This document shows positions 46,180-56,683 of a DNA stretch of 64,000 nt, in pieces. Source of the stretch: Cryptomeria japonica (lineage: Eukaryota; Streptophyta; Pinopsida; Cupressales; Cupressaceae); assembly GCF_030272615.1 (NCBI RefSeq), contig NC_081407.1, positions 442,333,213-442,397,212 of the forward strand. Reading direction: 5' to 3'. The position numbers and the translations under genes were made by a program. Each line of letters starts with the position of its first letter. Positions within the stretch are counted from its first letter, which is position 1. Under the pieces are notes generated by a model that was not told where the DNA came from, made no database searches, and was given only the letters and a program-made list of their open reading frames with translations.

Positions 46180-46545
46180 AATGTAGCCATTGCATCTGCA
46201 ACCCTGTTGTTTGTTCGTGGGATTTGACCAAACTTGATTGCCATGAAATGTTGCTTAAGATCTTCAACCATGGTACGGTAGGGAAGGAGTTTATCATCTT
46301 TTGTCTGGTATTCATCATTGACTTGTTTTATGACGAGCTGGGAATCACCATAGACTTGTAATTCTTTTATTTTCTAGTGGATAGCCAAGTGTAAACCTGT
46401 GATGAGGGCCTCGTATTCTGCTATGTTATTAGTACATGCAAAGGCTATCTTGTATGATTTGGGGATGCCATCTCCTTGAGGTGTGACCAATAATATTCCT
46501 GCCCCTGATCCATTTTGAGTGTAGGAGCCATCAAAATACAATTTC
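46180..46545 (-). pseudogene. Tat-3 second (archaeal-type) RNase H
   Basis: Asp in KLYFDGSYTQNGSGAG (about 46532), Glu in NNIAEYEALITGL, Asp in QVYGDSQLVIK and Asp in NNRVADAMATLAP (about 46196) form the full acidic set. A TAG at about 46375 interrupts it where Gln is expected by comparison with the AIQWK of Tat-2 and Tat-4. It lies directly after the RT-linked RNase H, as in Tat-2. Confidence 0.9.
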
Positions 46546-47246
46546 CTTGTGGAGGATATGGTAACAGTCATAATGAACTCATCTAGTAATTCTATGAGAA
46601 GAGCATGGTCGCCTGGAAGTGGAGCTTCAGCCAACTGATCTGCAATGACTTGTCCCTTGATTGCCTTTTTGTCCACATATTCAATGTCAAACTCGCTTAA
46701 GAGCATGACCCATTTGGTGGTTCTGCCAGTGAGAGAAGCTTTGGACAAGAGATATTTAAGTGGATCAATTTTAGCAATTAATTTTGTCTTATTATTTAGC
46801 ATATAGTGTCGTAGTTTCTATGTACTGAATACTAATGCCAAACATGCTCTTTCAATGGGGGTGTAGTTGAGTTCATATCCTACCAACGTCCGACTGATGT
46901 AGTAAATGGCGTGTTCCTTCCCTTGATCATCTGTTTGCGCCAGTAATGCCCCCAATGCCACTGTAGTAGCACATATGTACAAAATGAGGCGTTTTCCAGG
47001 GGTAGGTGGCATCAAAACTAGAGGTGATGCTAGATATTCTTTTAATTTTTCAAAGGCCTTTTGACAGAGGCAATCCCATTTGAATTTTGTGTCTTTACGT
47101 AACAGGTGTGCAAATGGATGGCACTTATCGGCTAGTTGTGAAATGAAACGCTTGACAAACTGGAGTTTTCCCTGGAGACTGTGTAGTTGTCTGAGAGTTT
47201 TTGGCGGAGGCATTTCCATAATAGCTTTTACTTTTGTGGGAAACAA
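46546..47246 (-). pseudogene. Tat-3 RT-linked RNase H
   Basis: Recognisable by FVKRFISQLADKCHPFAHLL, FKWDCLCQKAFEKLKEYL, LYICATTVALGALLAQ, IYYISRTLVGYELNYTPIER and KYLLSKASLTGRTTKWVMLL. The first-strand Asp is absent, as in Tat-2 and Tat-4. The frame differs from that of RT because of a shift near 47230. Confidence 0.9.
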
Positions 47247-48141
47247 TGAATCCTAATAGTTTTCCCAATGTGACTCCAAACACACACTTTTTTGGATTCA
47301 ACCGTAGTTTGTATTTTTCCAATCTTTCGAAGATCTGTTTTAGAATAGGGATGTGCTCTTGTCTTGTCTTGGATTTTCCTAGCAGATCATCCACGTAGTC
47401 CTCCATAATTTTGTGCAAGAGGTCATGAAAAATTGTTGTCATTGCTCGTTGATATGTAGCTCCAACATTTTTAAGGCCAAAAGGCATGACCCGGTAACAG
47501 AAAGTATCCCATGGTGTTGTGAATGCGGTTTTATGCTGATCCTCATCTGCTATCTTGATTTGGTTGTATCCAGAAAACCCATCCATTAGCGATAGCATTT
47601 CATGTCCTGCTGTAAGATCCACAATCATATCTATGTTTGGGAGCGGGAAATCGTCTTTAGGACAAGCTATATTTAGATCTCAGAAATCTATGCAAATGCA
47701 GATGCCCCCAGCAGGTTTGCCGACAGGCACAATGTTGGAGACCCATTCAGCATAGTCTATGGGTTTGATAAATTTTGCGTCTAACAACTTTTGAAGTTCT
47801 ACCTTGACCAAGAGAGCAATATGCGGGTGCATTTTGTAGAGTTTTTGTTTTACAGGTTTTGCATATGGGCGGACAGTGAGATTGTGAACCACCAAGGCAG
47901 GATCCAACCCTAGCATATCGGAATAGGACCATGCAAAATTGATTTTAACCTCTGTAAGGAAGTTGATGAAGTCTTGTTTCTCGATTTTGATGAGGGATTT
48001 GGCAATGAGCACATTTTTCAGAATGACTTCGGTGCCCATGTTGATGCTATCTGTTTCTTCCATCAACAAATTTGATTTGTCCTGTGGAAGGTAACCAATG
48101 GTAGGGAGGTCAAATCCCTCATCGTCAAGTGCCTTTTCCAA
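47230..48141 (-). pseudogene. Tat-3 reverse transcriptase
   Basis: It runs from NFAWSYSDMLGLDPALVVHN through AKPVKQKLYKMHPH, WVSNIVPVGKPAGGICICID, MDGFSGYNQIKIADEDQHKT, PFGLKNVGATYQRAMTTIFH and YVDD at 47386-47397, to LNPKKCVFGVTLGKLLGFIV. One stop at about 47678 interrupts the DLN region. Catalytic residues are present. Confidence 0.93.
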
Positions 48142-48177
48142 GTTTTCACTTTCAGATACGCCCTTTGTTTTTATTTC

Positions 48178-48978
48178 TTATTCATCCAAAGGTGCCTCAG
48201 GGAGGTTTTCACCTAGGAAATCATATCTTTTTCTTTTATTATCTTTTTTGTGGATAAGGGCATTGACTTGACTACCAAAGTATCCCTTTTCATGTAGTTG
48301 AATACCCTCAATTCTATTACAGTCTTCCATATTTTGCATTGTTAGGAGAGCAATGAGAGCATTATCGTCAGCGCAGATATCTAAAATGGGTTTGTCTCGT
48401 TGGCCCCAGTCAATGAGTTCAGGATGGACAAGATGTAGCTCATGTGAAGTGGGAGGGGTTACAAGGGTGATGGTATTGATGTAAGCATCAAAGAAGGTAT
48501 CTTTCTTGTATTCATAAGGCATTTTGTGGAATTCCTCTTCGTCAACGCTTTTGATATCCGAAGAAGGACTAGAAGGGGCACCACCGATAGTAATCTTAGG
48601 CACCGAGGTGTACCCCAAGCCTCTGTTGTATCTGTAGGAGATAGGATTTATGGGTGCTTTTCTTCCTTTCTCCTCTAGTCCCAGACCGTGTCCTTTGTAG
48701 CCCATTTTTTCAACTATGGCAAATGCTTTTGGGTACATTTCTTTGGATATTCTTGTTGGATCATCGTCCTCTTCCCGGTACAGCCATGAAGAGATATCTG
48801 CTTCGAAGTTCTCGTTATCAACTAGGCCCCATTGCTGGAAGGTGGTGTTTTGGCATTGCATGACTGGTTTCGGGTCCTTTTTTAGCTCTTTTGGTTTACC
48901 AAATGACTTAGGAGAGAGAGGGAGGTTGCCTATTAATAAGACATCCTCCAATTTGTATTCTCCATAGCCATTGTCCAA
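48178..48978 (-). pseudogene. Tat-3 protease-RT linker with G-patch domain
   Basis: This is the best preserved G-patch of the three. Residues 83-123 (48732-48610) read PKAFAIVEKMGYKGHGLGLE followed by EKGRKAPI and NRGLGY, matching the G-patch order of hydrophobic residues and glycines. It follows WLYREEDDDPTRIS and precedes HLVHPELIDWGQRDKP and the conserved GENLPEAPLDE. The frame continues into RT after a stop at about 48178. Confidence 0.9.
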
Positions 48979-49071
48979 GATCTTGATTTGATTATTTGGT
49001 TGGGATGATGTGGAGGCAACATTTGATGTGTCAGATGGAGACGTTTGCGAAGGTCTATTTAGTGGGCAATG

Positions 49072-50000
49072 TTACAAATGCTTCCCCTCTAATAGTTTGC
49101 AATATTGAAAAGGTTGGGGATCACCTTTGACAGTGATCACTTTTCCATTATAGGGGAATTTGATGCATTGGTGATAGGTGGAGGGTACGGCCTGCAAGGA
49201 ATGAATCCATGACCTCTCAAGGAGAATGTTGTAGGGGAGATCAAGATCGAGTACTTGGCAAGGGGTTTCAATTGTAATGGGGCCCACTTGAAGAGGTAAG
49301 GTGATCGCGCCCTTTGAAATTATTTCCGCATCATCATATGCCTTTATTGTGATCTTTCCTGATGTGTCTATCAGATCCTCAGAAAGTCCCAATTGTTTTA
49401 TTAATTTGTATGTACATAGATTAAGCCTGGATCCACCGTCTATCAAGATAGGTTTGACCTTATGCTTGTGGATGAGAGCTTCGATGTGCAAAGGTTTGTT
49501 ATGGTCCTCATCTGTGGGAGCATCTTGGGAGTTAAATACAATGTGTTGCTGGGCAGCAAGGTTTCCAATGAGGGTTTGAAATAAGGTGGTGTTGATGTTA
49601 TCAGGACGCGTGATTGGAGAAGGGCTTGTTCCAAAATTTCTTTATGGACCGGAGAAGTCTTGAGAAGTTCCAAAATGGAGATCTACGTGGGTGTCTTCCC
49701 AAGTTGATCAAGCAGGTCATATCGGCGGGTGGAAGACATGGGTGGGGGGTTTGGTGGGGGAGGAAATCCTTGGATGGTGACTCTTCCTCAGTGTGTAGTT
49801 GCATTACAGTCATTCTGGAAATGGGAGGTGGAAGGCGTGGCACCTTGAATGACTATTCTAGCCGGATTTGGTCTGCTTTGGGAAGAAGGAGGATTAACTC
49901 CTTGGATGGTTATGACATTGACATGATTGTCTGTAGGTTCAATGCGACTTACTAAAAAATCAAAACCGGTTACATGATTAGCGTAGTCATAACCCATTGC
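49072..50000 (-). pseudogene. Tat-3 aspartic protease and preceding helical segment
   Basis: The helical segment (LELLKTSPVHKEILEQAL-like) is near 49600-49690. After a frameshift, the protease shows PILIDGGSRLNLCTYKLIKQ (active-site Asp at about 49440), KAYDDAEIISKGAITLPL and [20 protein letters not shown]. Both Asp and the flap region are kept. Confidence 0.9.
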
Positions 50001-50045
50001 GTTAGATAATGAGCCTTTTCCTTTATCATGCTTTGGGAAGGGTTC

Positions 50046-51967
50046 CTAGTACATTTTGAGTTTGTCATTGTTATTACCAGGTTTTGCATTTGCTACCTCA
50101 ATCTCATCTCTATCAATGAGATCTTGTATGTAGATCTTCAGTTTCATACACTTTCGTGTATCATGTCCCTTGATACGATGGTATTCACAATACTCATTTT
50201 CATTATACCATCTTGGTTTAGGTTGATTGGGATCAAACGGGTGAGTGATTGGAAAAACCACTATACCTGCTTGGACAAGTTTTTGAAACACCACTTCAAT
50301 AGGCTCAACAAGAGGAGTGAAATCTCTTGGAGTTTTGTTATTCGATCGGGGTGGTCGTCCCTAGATTGAGACATTGTTGTGAGGTTTTTGAGATTGATTT
50401 GAATTGTTTTGATTGTTGAATTGATGAGTATTGGTGGTGGATTTTGGGGGAGCAACCACGGTTTGGACCCGCTTTGCATCAATTACACCATCATTGACCA
50501 CGTTTTTATTTTTAGCCCAGAATCTTGGCTTGTCGTTATGATAAGAGGAAGAACTTTGTGATGACTTCTGGTAATGTTTCAAGGTTCCTTCCTCCAACAA
50601 GACACGTTCGAGGGCGAGGCCCTTATCGGTCAATTTTTGGAAGGATTTGATACATTGAGATATTAAAGGTCTTGAAAGTTCAGGCACTAAGTTCTTTTGA
50701 AATAGTTCAATTTGATGTTGTTCTAGCATGTCCCACTGGAATTTTTTGATAAGATGTCGCCATCTTTGTAGGAAATTGGTGAAGGTTTCTCCAGGCCTTT
50801 GTTTTGTATTACATAGGTCCATCATAGAAACATCATTACCCATGTTGTATGCATAGTGGGCCACAATTTTTTCTGCCAAGTCTGGAAAAGAGACAATGGA
50901 ACCTCATGGTAAAGATGAGAACCATGCCAGGGCGTCTCCTGTGAGACTCTTGGGAAAGAGTCTGCGAAGATAAAGGTCACTATAGGAGACTTCTTGGCAT
51001 AAGATGTGGAATTCTTGGATATGGTCGCGGGGGTCTCCTTTGCCTTCATACTTGGTGAATTTAGGGATCTCAAATCCCGGGGGATATGGTGCAACTGATA
51101 TAGATGGGTCATAAGGACAAGGGCAAAACTCTTTGAATGAGTAAGCTTTCCTTTTATTAGTCTTTTCTTTCATGTTTTTGATGATATTCTTCATGTCTTG
51201 AATTTCCTTGATGAGGTCTTGTTGTGGACTTTGATATTGATGAATTGTATCTGCCCCAAGAATTGGATGAACTAAAGAAGGTGCACCACCACCAATATAT
51301 TGATATGATGAGGAGGTGGGAACGTGGGATGTGATGACCGATGTCACTGGGGTTCGTGTGATAGTTGGTTGCGGTCTGCCAACTGTTGTGACAGGATTGA
51401 ATGCGGTCTGGATAAAATTTGCGACATTGTTGGGAGAAAGGGAAGTTTGTGGAATAGAAATATGTGGTTGAATAGAAGGAGGTGGTATAGAAGTTTGTTG
51501 GAGAATTAATGAGATTGGATTTGATAGTGGTATGGATGGTAAGGAGGAAGAAGGTGGGATGGAGACCATAGTGGGAGGTGTCGTGGGTGGCATTGATTAG
51601 GCTTGGATGATTGATGGGGCTGCAATTGATTGAGTTTGAATAGTAGGTGCAGCACTTTGTGTGGGAGCGAGGTCTCCTTGTGGTTGTTGGATGAGAGCGG
51701 ATCTATTAAATTCAGGTGGAAGTTGAGCTCCATGTTCAAGAAGAGTTTTCAAAAGTGCAGTAGGATTGTGTTTAATAAACTTTTCTATCATCTCTTGGTT
51801 ATAAGAATCCGCTAGGAAAGTTTGCACTTCCGAACAAAGTTCATCTTGGTTAACCATGTCAAGATTTTGGCTTTGATCTTGATCGCTTAGTTGCCCACTT
51901 TGTGTATGATCTTGCGTGGGATCTTCAGGACACCAATGTCTAGCATGCCATATTGTTGATCAGCCAT
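50046..51967 (-). pseudogene. Tat-3 gag
   Basis: An ATG at 51967 opens MADQQYG. A one-base shift soon after leads to the main frame, which also has an ATG at 51857. A Pro/Ser/Thr-rich N-terminal region (51250-51590) precedes the core: FCPCPYDPSISVAPYPPGFE, FTKYEGKGDPRDHIQEFH, RRLFPKSLTGDALAWFSSLP, LCNTKQRPGETFTNFLQRWR. The knuckle at about 50180 is CEYHRIKGHDTRKC, followed by IQDLIDRDEIEV. Stops interrupt at 51594, 50880 and about 50360. Confidence 0.92.
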
Positions 51968-52009
51968 CTTTTTCTTTTGGGATCGAGTTGCGACCATACA
52001 CGATATTTG

Positions 52010-52290
52010 TGATGAAAAGACTTAGGAAAAATGTGATGAAATGACTTAGAAAATTTGTGATGGAAGGATTTTAGAAACTTGTGATGAAAGGACTTAAGAA
52101 ATTTGAGGATGAAAGGACTTAATAAATTTGTGATGAAAGGACTTAAGAAATTTGAGAATGAAAGGATTTAAGAAATTTGAGGATGAAAGGACTTAAGAAA
52201 TTTGTGATGAAAGGACTTAAGAAATTTGAGGATGAAAGGACTCAAGAAATTTGAGGATGAAAGGACTTAAGAAATTTGTGATGAAAGTGT
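52010..52290 (-). repeat. ~24-bp tandem repeat next to the Tat-3 gag leader
   Basis: About 11 copies of GATGAAAGGACTTAAGAAAT with two alternating ends (ttgtg or ttgag). It lies where the 5' LTR end and primer site of Tat-3 are expected, and I could not place either. Confidence 0.88.
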
Positions 52291-52299
52291 ATATGGTGA

Positions 52300-53069
52300 A
52301 AATGGATAACAATAATAATGATATTGAAAGGCTAAATGAATTCAACCACAAAACCCTAGCCTAACAACAACAAAGATCCACCATAACATATGAAGATTAC
52401 CTAAGACAATGCAAATCAAATGAAATCACAAAGATTATACCATCACATGTCCAATAGGGTTTTGATCTCCATTCTTCCTATCTCCATTGATCTTGTTTGA
52501 TATATTTTCTCTCAGATTTTATGTGCACAAGAGCTCAACAAAGAATGGAATGTGGTTGCAAGTAGGATCGTAGTGTAGTCAAATGATCAAGTAGTTAGGT
52601 CATTAGGATGATTGATTAGGGTTTGATAATGAAGGAAACATCTCCTTATATAGAAGACACTATATGAAATGGAGGGATAAGATTGAGAGTGTAAAAGGAG
52701 GTCGACTATGATTAGAGGGTAGGTAAAAGAAATAATAAAATAATGAAAGGGGTAGGTAGTGTATGAATTAAGAGATGAATGACATGTGTCATGGGTAGAA
52801 AAGGTTAATGAATTAATTAAATAAATAAAGATTTATTTAATTAATAGAAGAAGTGGGATAATTAAATAAATAAAAATATTTATTTAATTTAGGAAAAGGA
52901 TAATTTAAATAAATAAATGTATTTATTTAAATGAGAAATAAGGCTAGAAGAGGATAAATGAATTAATTAAATAAATAAAGATTTATTTAATTAATAGAAG
53001 AATTAGGCTAAAGTAATTAAATAAATAAAATATTTATTTAATTAGACATGACAATTTTAGGTGTCTACA
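52300..53069 (-). repeat. Tat-4 3' LTR
   Basis: On the minus strand it starts TGTAGACACCTAAAATTGTC next to the polypurine tract. Its U3 has five AT palindromes (52813-53047), then a TATA box at 52644-52653. The inner end is not sharply defined and is placed near 52300, where the 24-bp repeats begin. Confidence 0.75.
52644..52653 (-). promoter_or_regulatory. Tat-4 LTR TATA box
   Basis: CTATATAAGG on the minus strand, about 420 bp from the LTR start. Confidence 0.7.
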
Positions 53070-53083
53070 TTTTGCCCCTCTTT
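53070..53083 (-). other. Tat-4 polypurine tract
   Basis: AAAGAGGGGCAAAA on the minus strand abuts the LTR start, as in Tat-2 and Tat-3. Confidence 0.88.
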
Positions 53084-53589
53084 GAGACAATGCGGCTTGT
53101 CGCGTTGTTTCAAAGAAGATAAGATGAATTGATACAAAGTTGCCCCAGGATGGGAATGATATGCCCCCTCGAGAGATTGGATGAAAAAAAAATGTCTGAA
53201 AAGATTGCAGACAATCTCTCGATAAGAAAGATGGGATAGAATGGACTGACCGGATAAAGTGACAGAGTCACGAGATAATGAAGATTGACTCAGGAGACGA
53301 GGGCTAGGGCAGTCTATAAGATAGACCACGAGGGAAATACATCCTCATTGTCATCTACACATCCACGAGAGCAGAGTGCAGAGCGAAAATAGAGCAGCAG
53401 CAGTCAGCAGCTATGGCCTTTGTTCACATATTCGACCGTGTTTGCCGATTCCAGAGGCCAGCAGAGGCAGGAGAGCCAATAAGTACCACCAAACCTCCTC
53501 ATACTTTGATGCATTTAATTTTGTCATTAATGCATGCTAGATAGGGTCATAAATGCGCTTAGACTAGGGTCCAAAAAGTGTCAAAAAAC

Positions 53590-53850
53590 GTCTAGGCGCG
53601 TCTTCGTTGGTGTCAGGCACGTCTGTGTTCGCGAGGCGTGTCTGTGTTTGTGCCAGGCATGTCTACGTTTGAACCCGCATCTGAGTCAATTGCGGCCACG
53701 TCTGTGATGTGCAGGCGCGTTTGTGTCACCTAGGCGCGTCTGTGCAAGAGCATAGGCACGTCTGTTTCAATCAGGCGCATCTATGTTTTTCAGGTGCGTT
53801 TGTGCAGTCTGAAAGCGCATTTATGTCAGGTAAGCGCGTTTGTGTTGAGT
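53590..53850. repeat. GGCGCGTCTGTG short repeat cluster
   Basis: About a dozen copies of (A)GGCGCGT(C/T)TGTG with spacers of 5-20 bp, many with single transitions (CACGTCTGTG, CGCATTTATG). Confidence 0.85.
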
Positions 53851-53967
53851 TTTGGTCTTCAAGGTCAAATCGGCAGTTCTGTGATGAACATACGTTGTCG
53901 ATTGGATAAGCTGCTGAGAGGATACACTCAAGAAGGTCCTCTAGGGAAGACTAGAATAGATCAAGGC

Positions 53968-54290
53968 ACTTTGTGATGAACAGTGAGTACCAAGATATAG
54001 TACTTTGTGATGAACAGGGAGTACTAGAGTATGAGTAGCACTTTGTGATGAACAGTGAGTGCAAATGTGAGCAGCACTTTGTGATGAACAGGGAGTGCCA
54101 AACATGTAGTACTTTGTGATGAACAAGGAGTACCACTAGGATAGAAGCAACACTTTGTGATGAACAGTGAGTGCAAATGTGAGCAACACTTTGTGATGAA
54201 TAGGGAGTTTTAAACACGTAGTACTTTGTGATGAATAGGGAGTACCACTAGGATAGAAGCAACACTTTGTGATGAACAGTGAGTGTCACT
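53968..54290. repeat. nine-copy repeat with ~112-bp higher-order unit (Tat-4)
   Basis: The core CTTTGTGATGAACAG-GAGT occurs nine times at 33-41-bp spacing. Copies 3-5 (54039-54150) and 6-8 (54151-54262) repeat as a block with the same three spacer types. Confidence 0.9.
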
Positions 54291-54334
54291 AGGACTGAGA
54301 TGATTGATTTGTGTGACTGCAGGAGTATTTACCT

Positions 54335-54883
54335 ATGCTGGAGTCACGGGAGAGATTCCCATCAACTCAGAGATTGCAACCTGAGCTAACCTTCGAGGAC
54401 CGAGCGGCTATTGAGGCTATGGGATTGAGACATATTCTGTATGTGCCTGAGTTTCGGGAAAACATGGGATTGTTGACTGCACTAGCGGAGAGGTGGCACT
54501 CTGCGACTTGCATTTTTCATTTGTTGATAGGGGAGATGACAGTCACCCTGGAGGATGTATACAGGATTTTGCGGATATTGATTGATGGGGAGCTGATTCC
54601 GTACGACCGAGATGGAGACAAGGATGCCCTTAGATGAGTTTTCTAGGATTCAAGACTGGAGATGAGGGCAGGACATGTGGCATGGGATACCATGACATGG
54701 ATAGGATTAGCACTACCAACAGTGTTGGTAGGAGTTATTAGTGGGTTCCTCTGTCTGGATAGGGTGACACGAGGGGTGGTTGCAGAGGACACAGGGGCCA
54801 AGAGAGATGATCTTGGGGTGGGTCCTTCTAGGGCTCATACTCCGTTGAGGCCAGCTGGCTCTGAGGGAGGGAGTTCATCGTAG
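54335..54883 (+). pseudogene. plant mobile domain (PMD) protein, captured antisense in Tat-4
   Basis: The plus-strand frame reads LTFEDRAAIEAMGLRHI, then LTALAERWHSATCIFHLLIG and EMTVTLEDVYRILRILIDGE, which is the characteristic N-terminal part of the plant mobile domain of MAIN/MAIL-like proteins. The frame carries on through two stops (54635 TGA and 54644 TAG) into GLALPTVLVGVISGFLCLDR and ends at 54883, so it lacks most of the domain C-terminus. A tgcag/G word just before the open stretch (about 54321) could be an old splice acceptor. It lies antisense between Tat-4 pol and the LTR. PMD genes are known to occur in plant retroelements. Confidence 0.82.
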
Positions 54884-56350
54884 CCGTAGAGGGCTCCCTA
54901 TGTATCAGTATTGTACCATTTTTGTATGATGATGTAGACACCTGCGAGTGATTGTAGCCATATGATTTTGACATCATTGTATCATGACACTTTATATATA
55001 TATATATGAGATGATTCATCTTTGCGGCAGCTATATGCATGTGTACCTATATGATGAGATGTTCTTATGTGATGCTTAGATATGGATGCAAATATGTATA
55101 TAATGCAAAGCAATATATTTTTTTTTTGTTCTTTTATGCTTTATATGTGTATGCATGATGCAAATGTGAATGTATGTAATGCAGATGAATATGATAATGC
55201 AAATGTAAATTGTGCTAACAGGTGTTGTGTGCAGGATGTGATGTAGTTGTGATATCTATATGTATGAAATGCTTATATGTGGTAATGCAGGTGCAACTAC
55301 ATGAAATGCAAATGTTTTTGGTGTGTCATTATACTCAGTCATGTGATAGCAGGCTACGTGGACTCGAGAAGGATGATGGAAGTCAATCAAGAAAGGAGGA
55401 TGGAAGATAGAAGATATGAAAGTGAAAGAGCTTCTTGTGCGTTATCATCATTGAGCTTTATTATGGCAAGTAGGTTATGACAATCGAGGCATATGTTTGA
55501 CCTAGAAAGTCATTGTACCTATTTGCATGGAGATAAGACAGTCACAAACAAGGAATGCCCCAATTCACACTAGACTCACAGTGTCCTCATATCCTTGGAC
55601 AAGTCATAGCATTACTAAGAGACAATCCACAGACAGCAAAAAAAGATTGGTGACGATACCCCATCCTCGCCTTTCTAGTCAAAGACATCTTGGAGATAGA
55701 ATCTCTAGTCAGAGACATCCCAGAAAAGCTAAAAGACATGTCACCAAAAAAGATGAAATCAAAAGAAATCCAAGACTCGACACCAACATCCACTGTAGTC
55801 CTCAAGTTTAGTGTCTCTTGTCACTTGTATAAGTCTTGTTTGATTGTGGTCACAATGTTTACTTTCACAGAAAGGATAGATAGCACTGAACCATATGTTG
55901 TCTGAGTCTATTGAAAGATTTGATTTGTTGAAGCCCATTGTTGCTGCTATGTCTCATCTGAAACTGACTGAATCCATGAAACTGATACTTTATTGTGGAG
56001 AAGACAAAACTTTATTGTGAATCTGTGATGCCAGTGCTCCTTTATTGCGGATTGTGCATGGATAGACTGAAGGAAGCTAGAAGAAACTGTACTCCTTGAA
56101 ACATGTGATGTTCTCAGTTCCACACCCATCACTAGACGTAGGATTTGCCTTAGCCACATATAGGATCTGACTTATTATGGATGGAAAGGGATGAAAAGGG
56201 AGGTTTATTATGAATGGCTAACCAATCTTAGGGAGATCAATAACAAGCCATGATGGGAATGGGTAAGTTTATTATGGATGAATTGGTCGTGAGTGTGTGC
56301 AAAGTGAAAGGATGAAAGTGAATCTTGAAGGAGGGAGTAGCAATGTCTCT
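54884..56350. other. Tat-4 3' region, no further gene seen
   Basis: AT-rich with many ATG-A(A/T)ATG-type words at 55020-55330 (dinucleotide-like slippage). Short open stretches at 55222-55905 show no domain. Confidence 0.6.
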
Positions 56351-56356
56351 ACACAT

Positions 56357-56503
56357 GGCGCTGGTGACCCAGTTTTCACCATGGTACTTGCCCAGGGCGC
56401 CACCGAAGTGGTTTTCACCGTTGGACGAAATTATTTCTCTTTACTTTTTTTTATTTTTTAATGTTTTTTGTGTCACAAGGCGCCTGTTTGCCAGGTTTTC
56501 ACC
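56357..56503 (-). promoter_or_regulatory. three copies of the two-stem RNA hairpin motif (Tat-4)
   Basis: Sense is minus. Copies at 56503-56479, 56419-56396 and 56380-56357 all have outer strands GGTG and CGCC and bulge AAAA. Inner stems and loops are CCTG/CAGG with GCAAA, CCAC/GTGG with TTCG, and CTGG/CCAG with GTCA. The sequence between copies is unrelated. Confidence 0.78.
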
Positions 56504-56683
56504 AAGTAACGATTTTTTTTGTTTTATAATTTTATTTTTTTTTGTATTTTTGAATTTTTTGAATTTTTTTTGTATTTTTGAAATTTTTGATTTTTTTGTA
56601 TTTTTGAAATTTTTTTGATTTTTCTTGTATTTTTGAAATTTTTGATTTTTTTTTGTATTTTTGAATTAGGATATTCCAAAGAG

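Larger units (their letters stand above)
42490..52300 (-). mobile_element. Tat-3, Ty3/gypsy Tat element
   Basis: Reading right to left: gag, protease, G-patch linker, RT, RNase H, second RNase H, integrase, 3' region with a 13-copy tandem repeat, polypurine tract and a 3' LTR fragment. No LTR matching that fragment is seen at the right end, where a different LTR, belonging to Tat-4 by its polypurine tract, lies next to the gag leader. Several frameshifts and stops are present. Confidence 0.9.

Noticed and set aside
56523-56660. poly-Phe/poly-Lys open frames near the end of Tat-4 pol
   Set aside because: They come from an A-rich or T-rich low-complexity tract after the pol stop.
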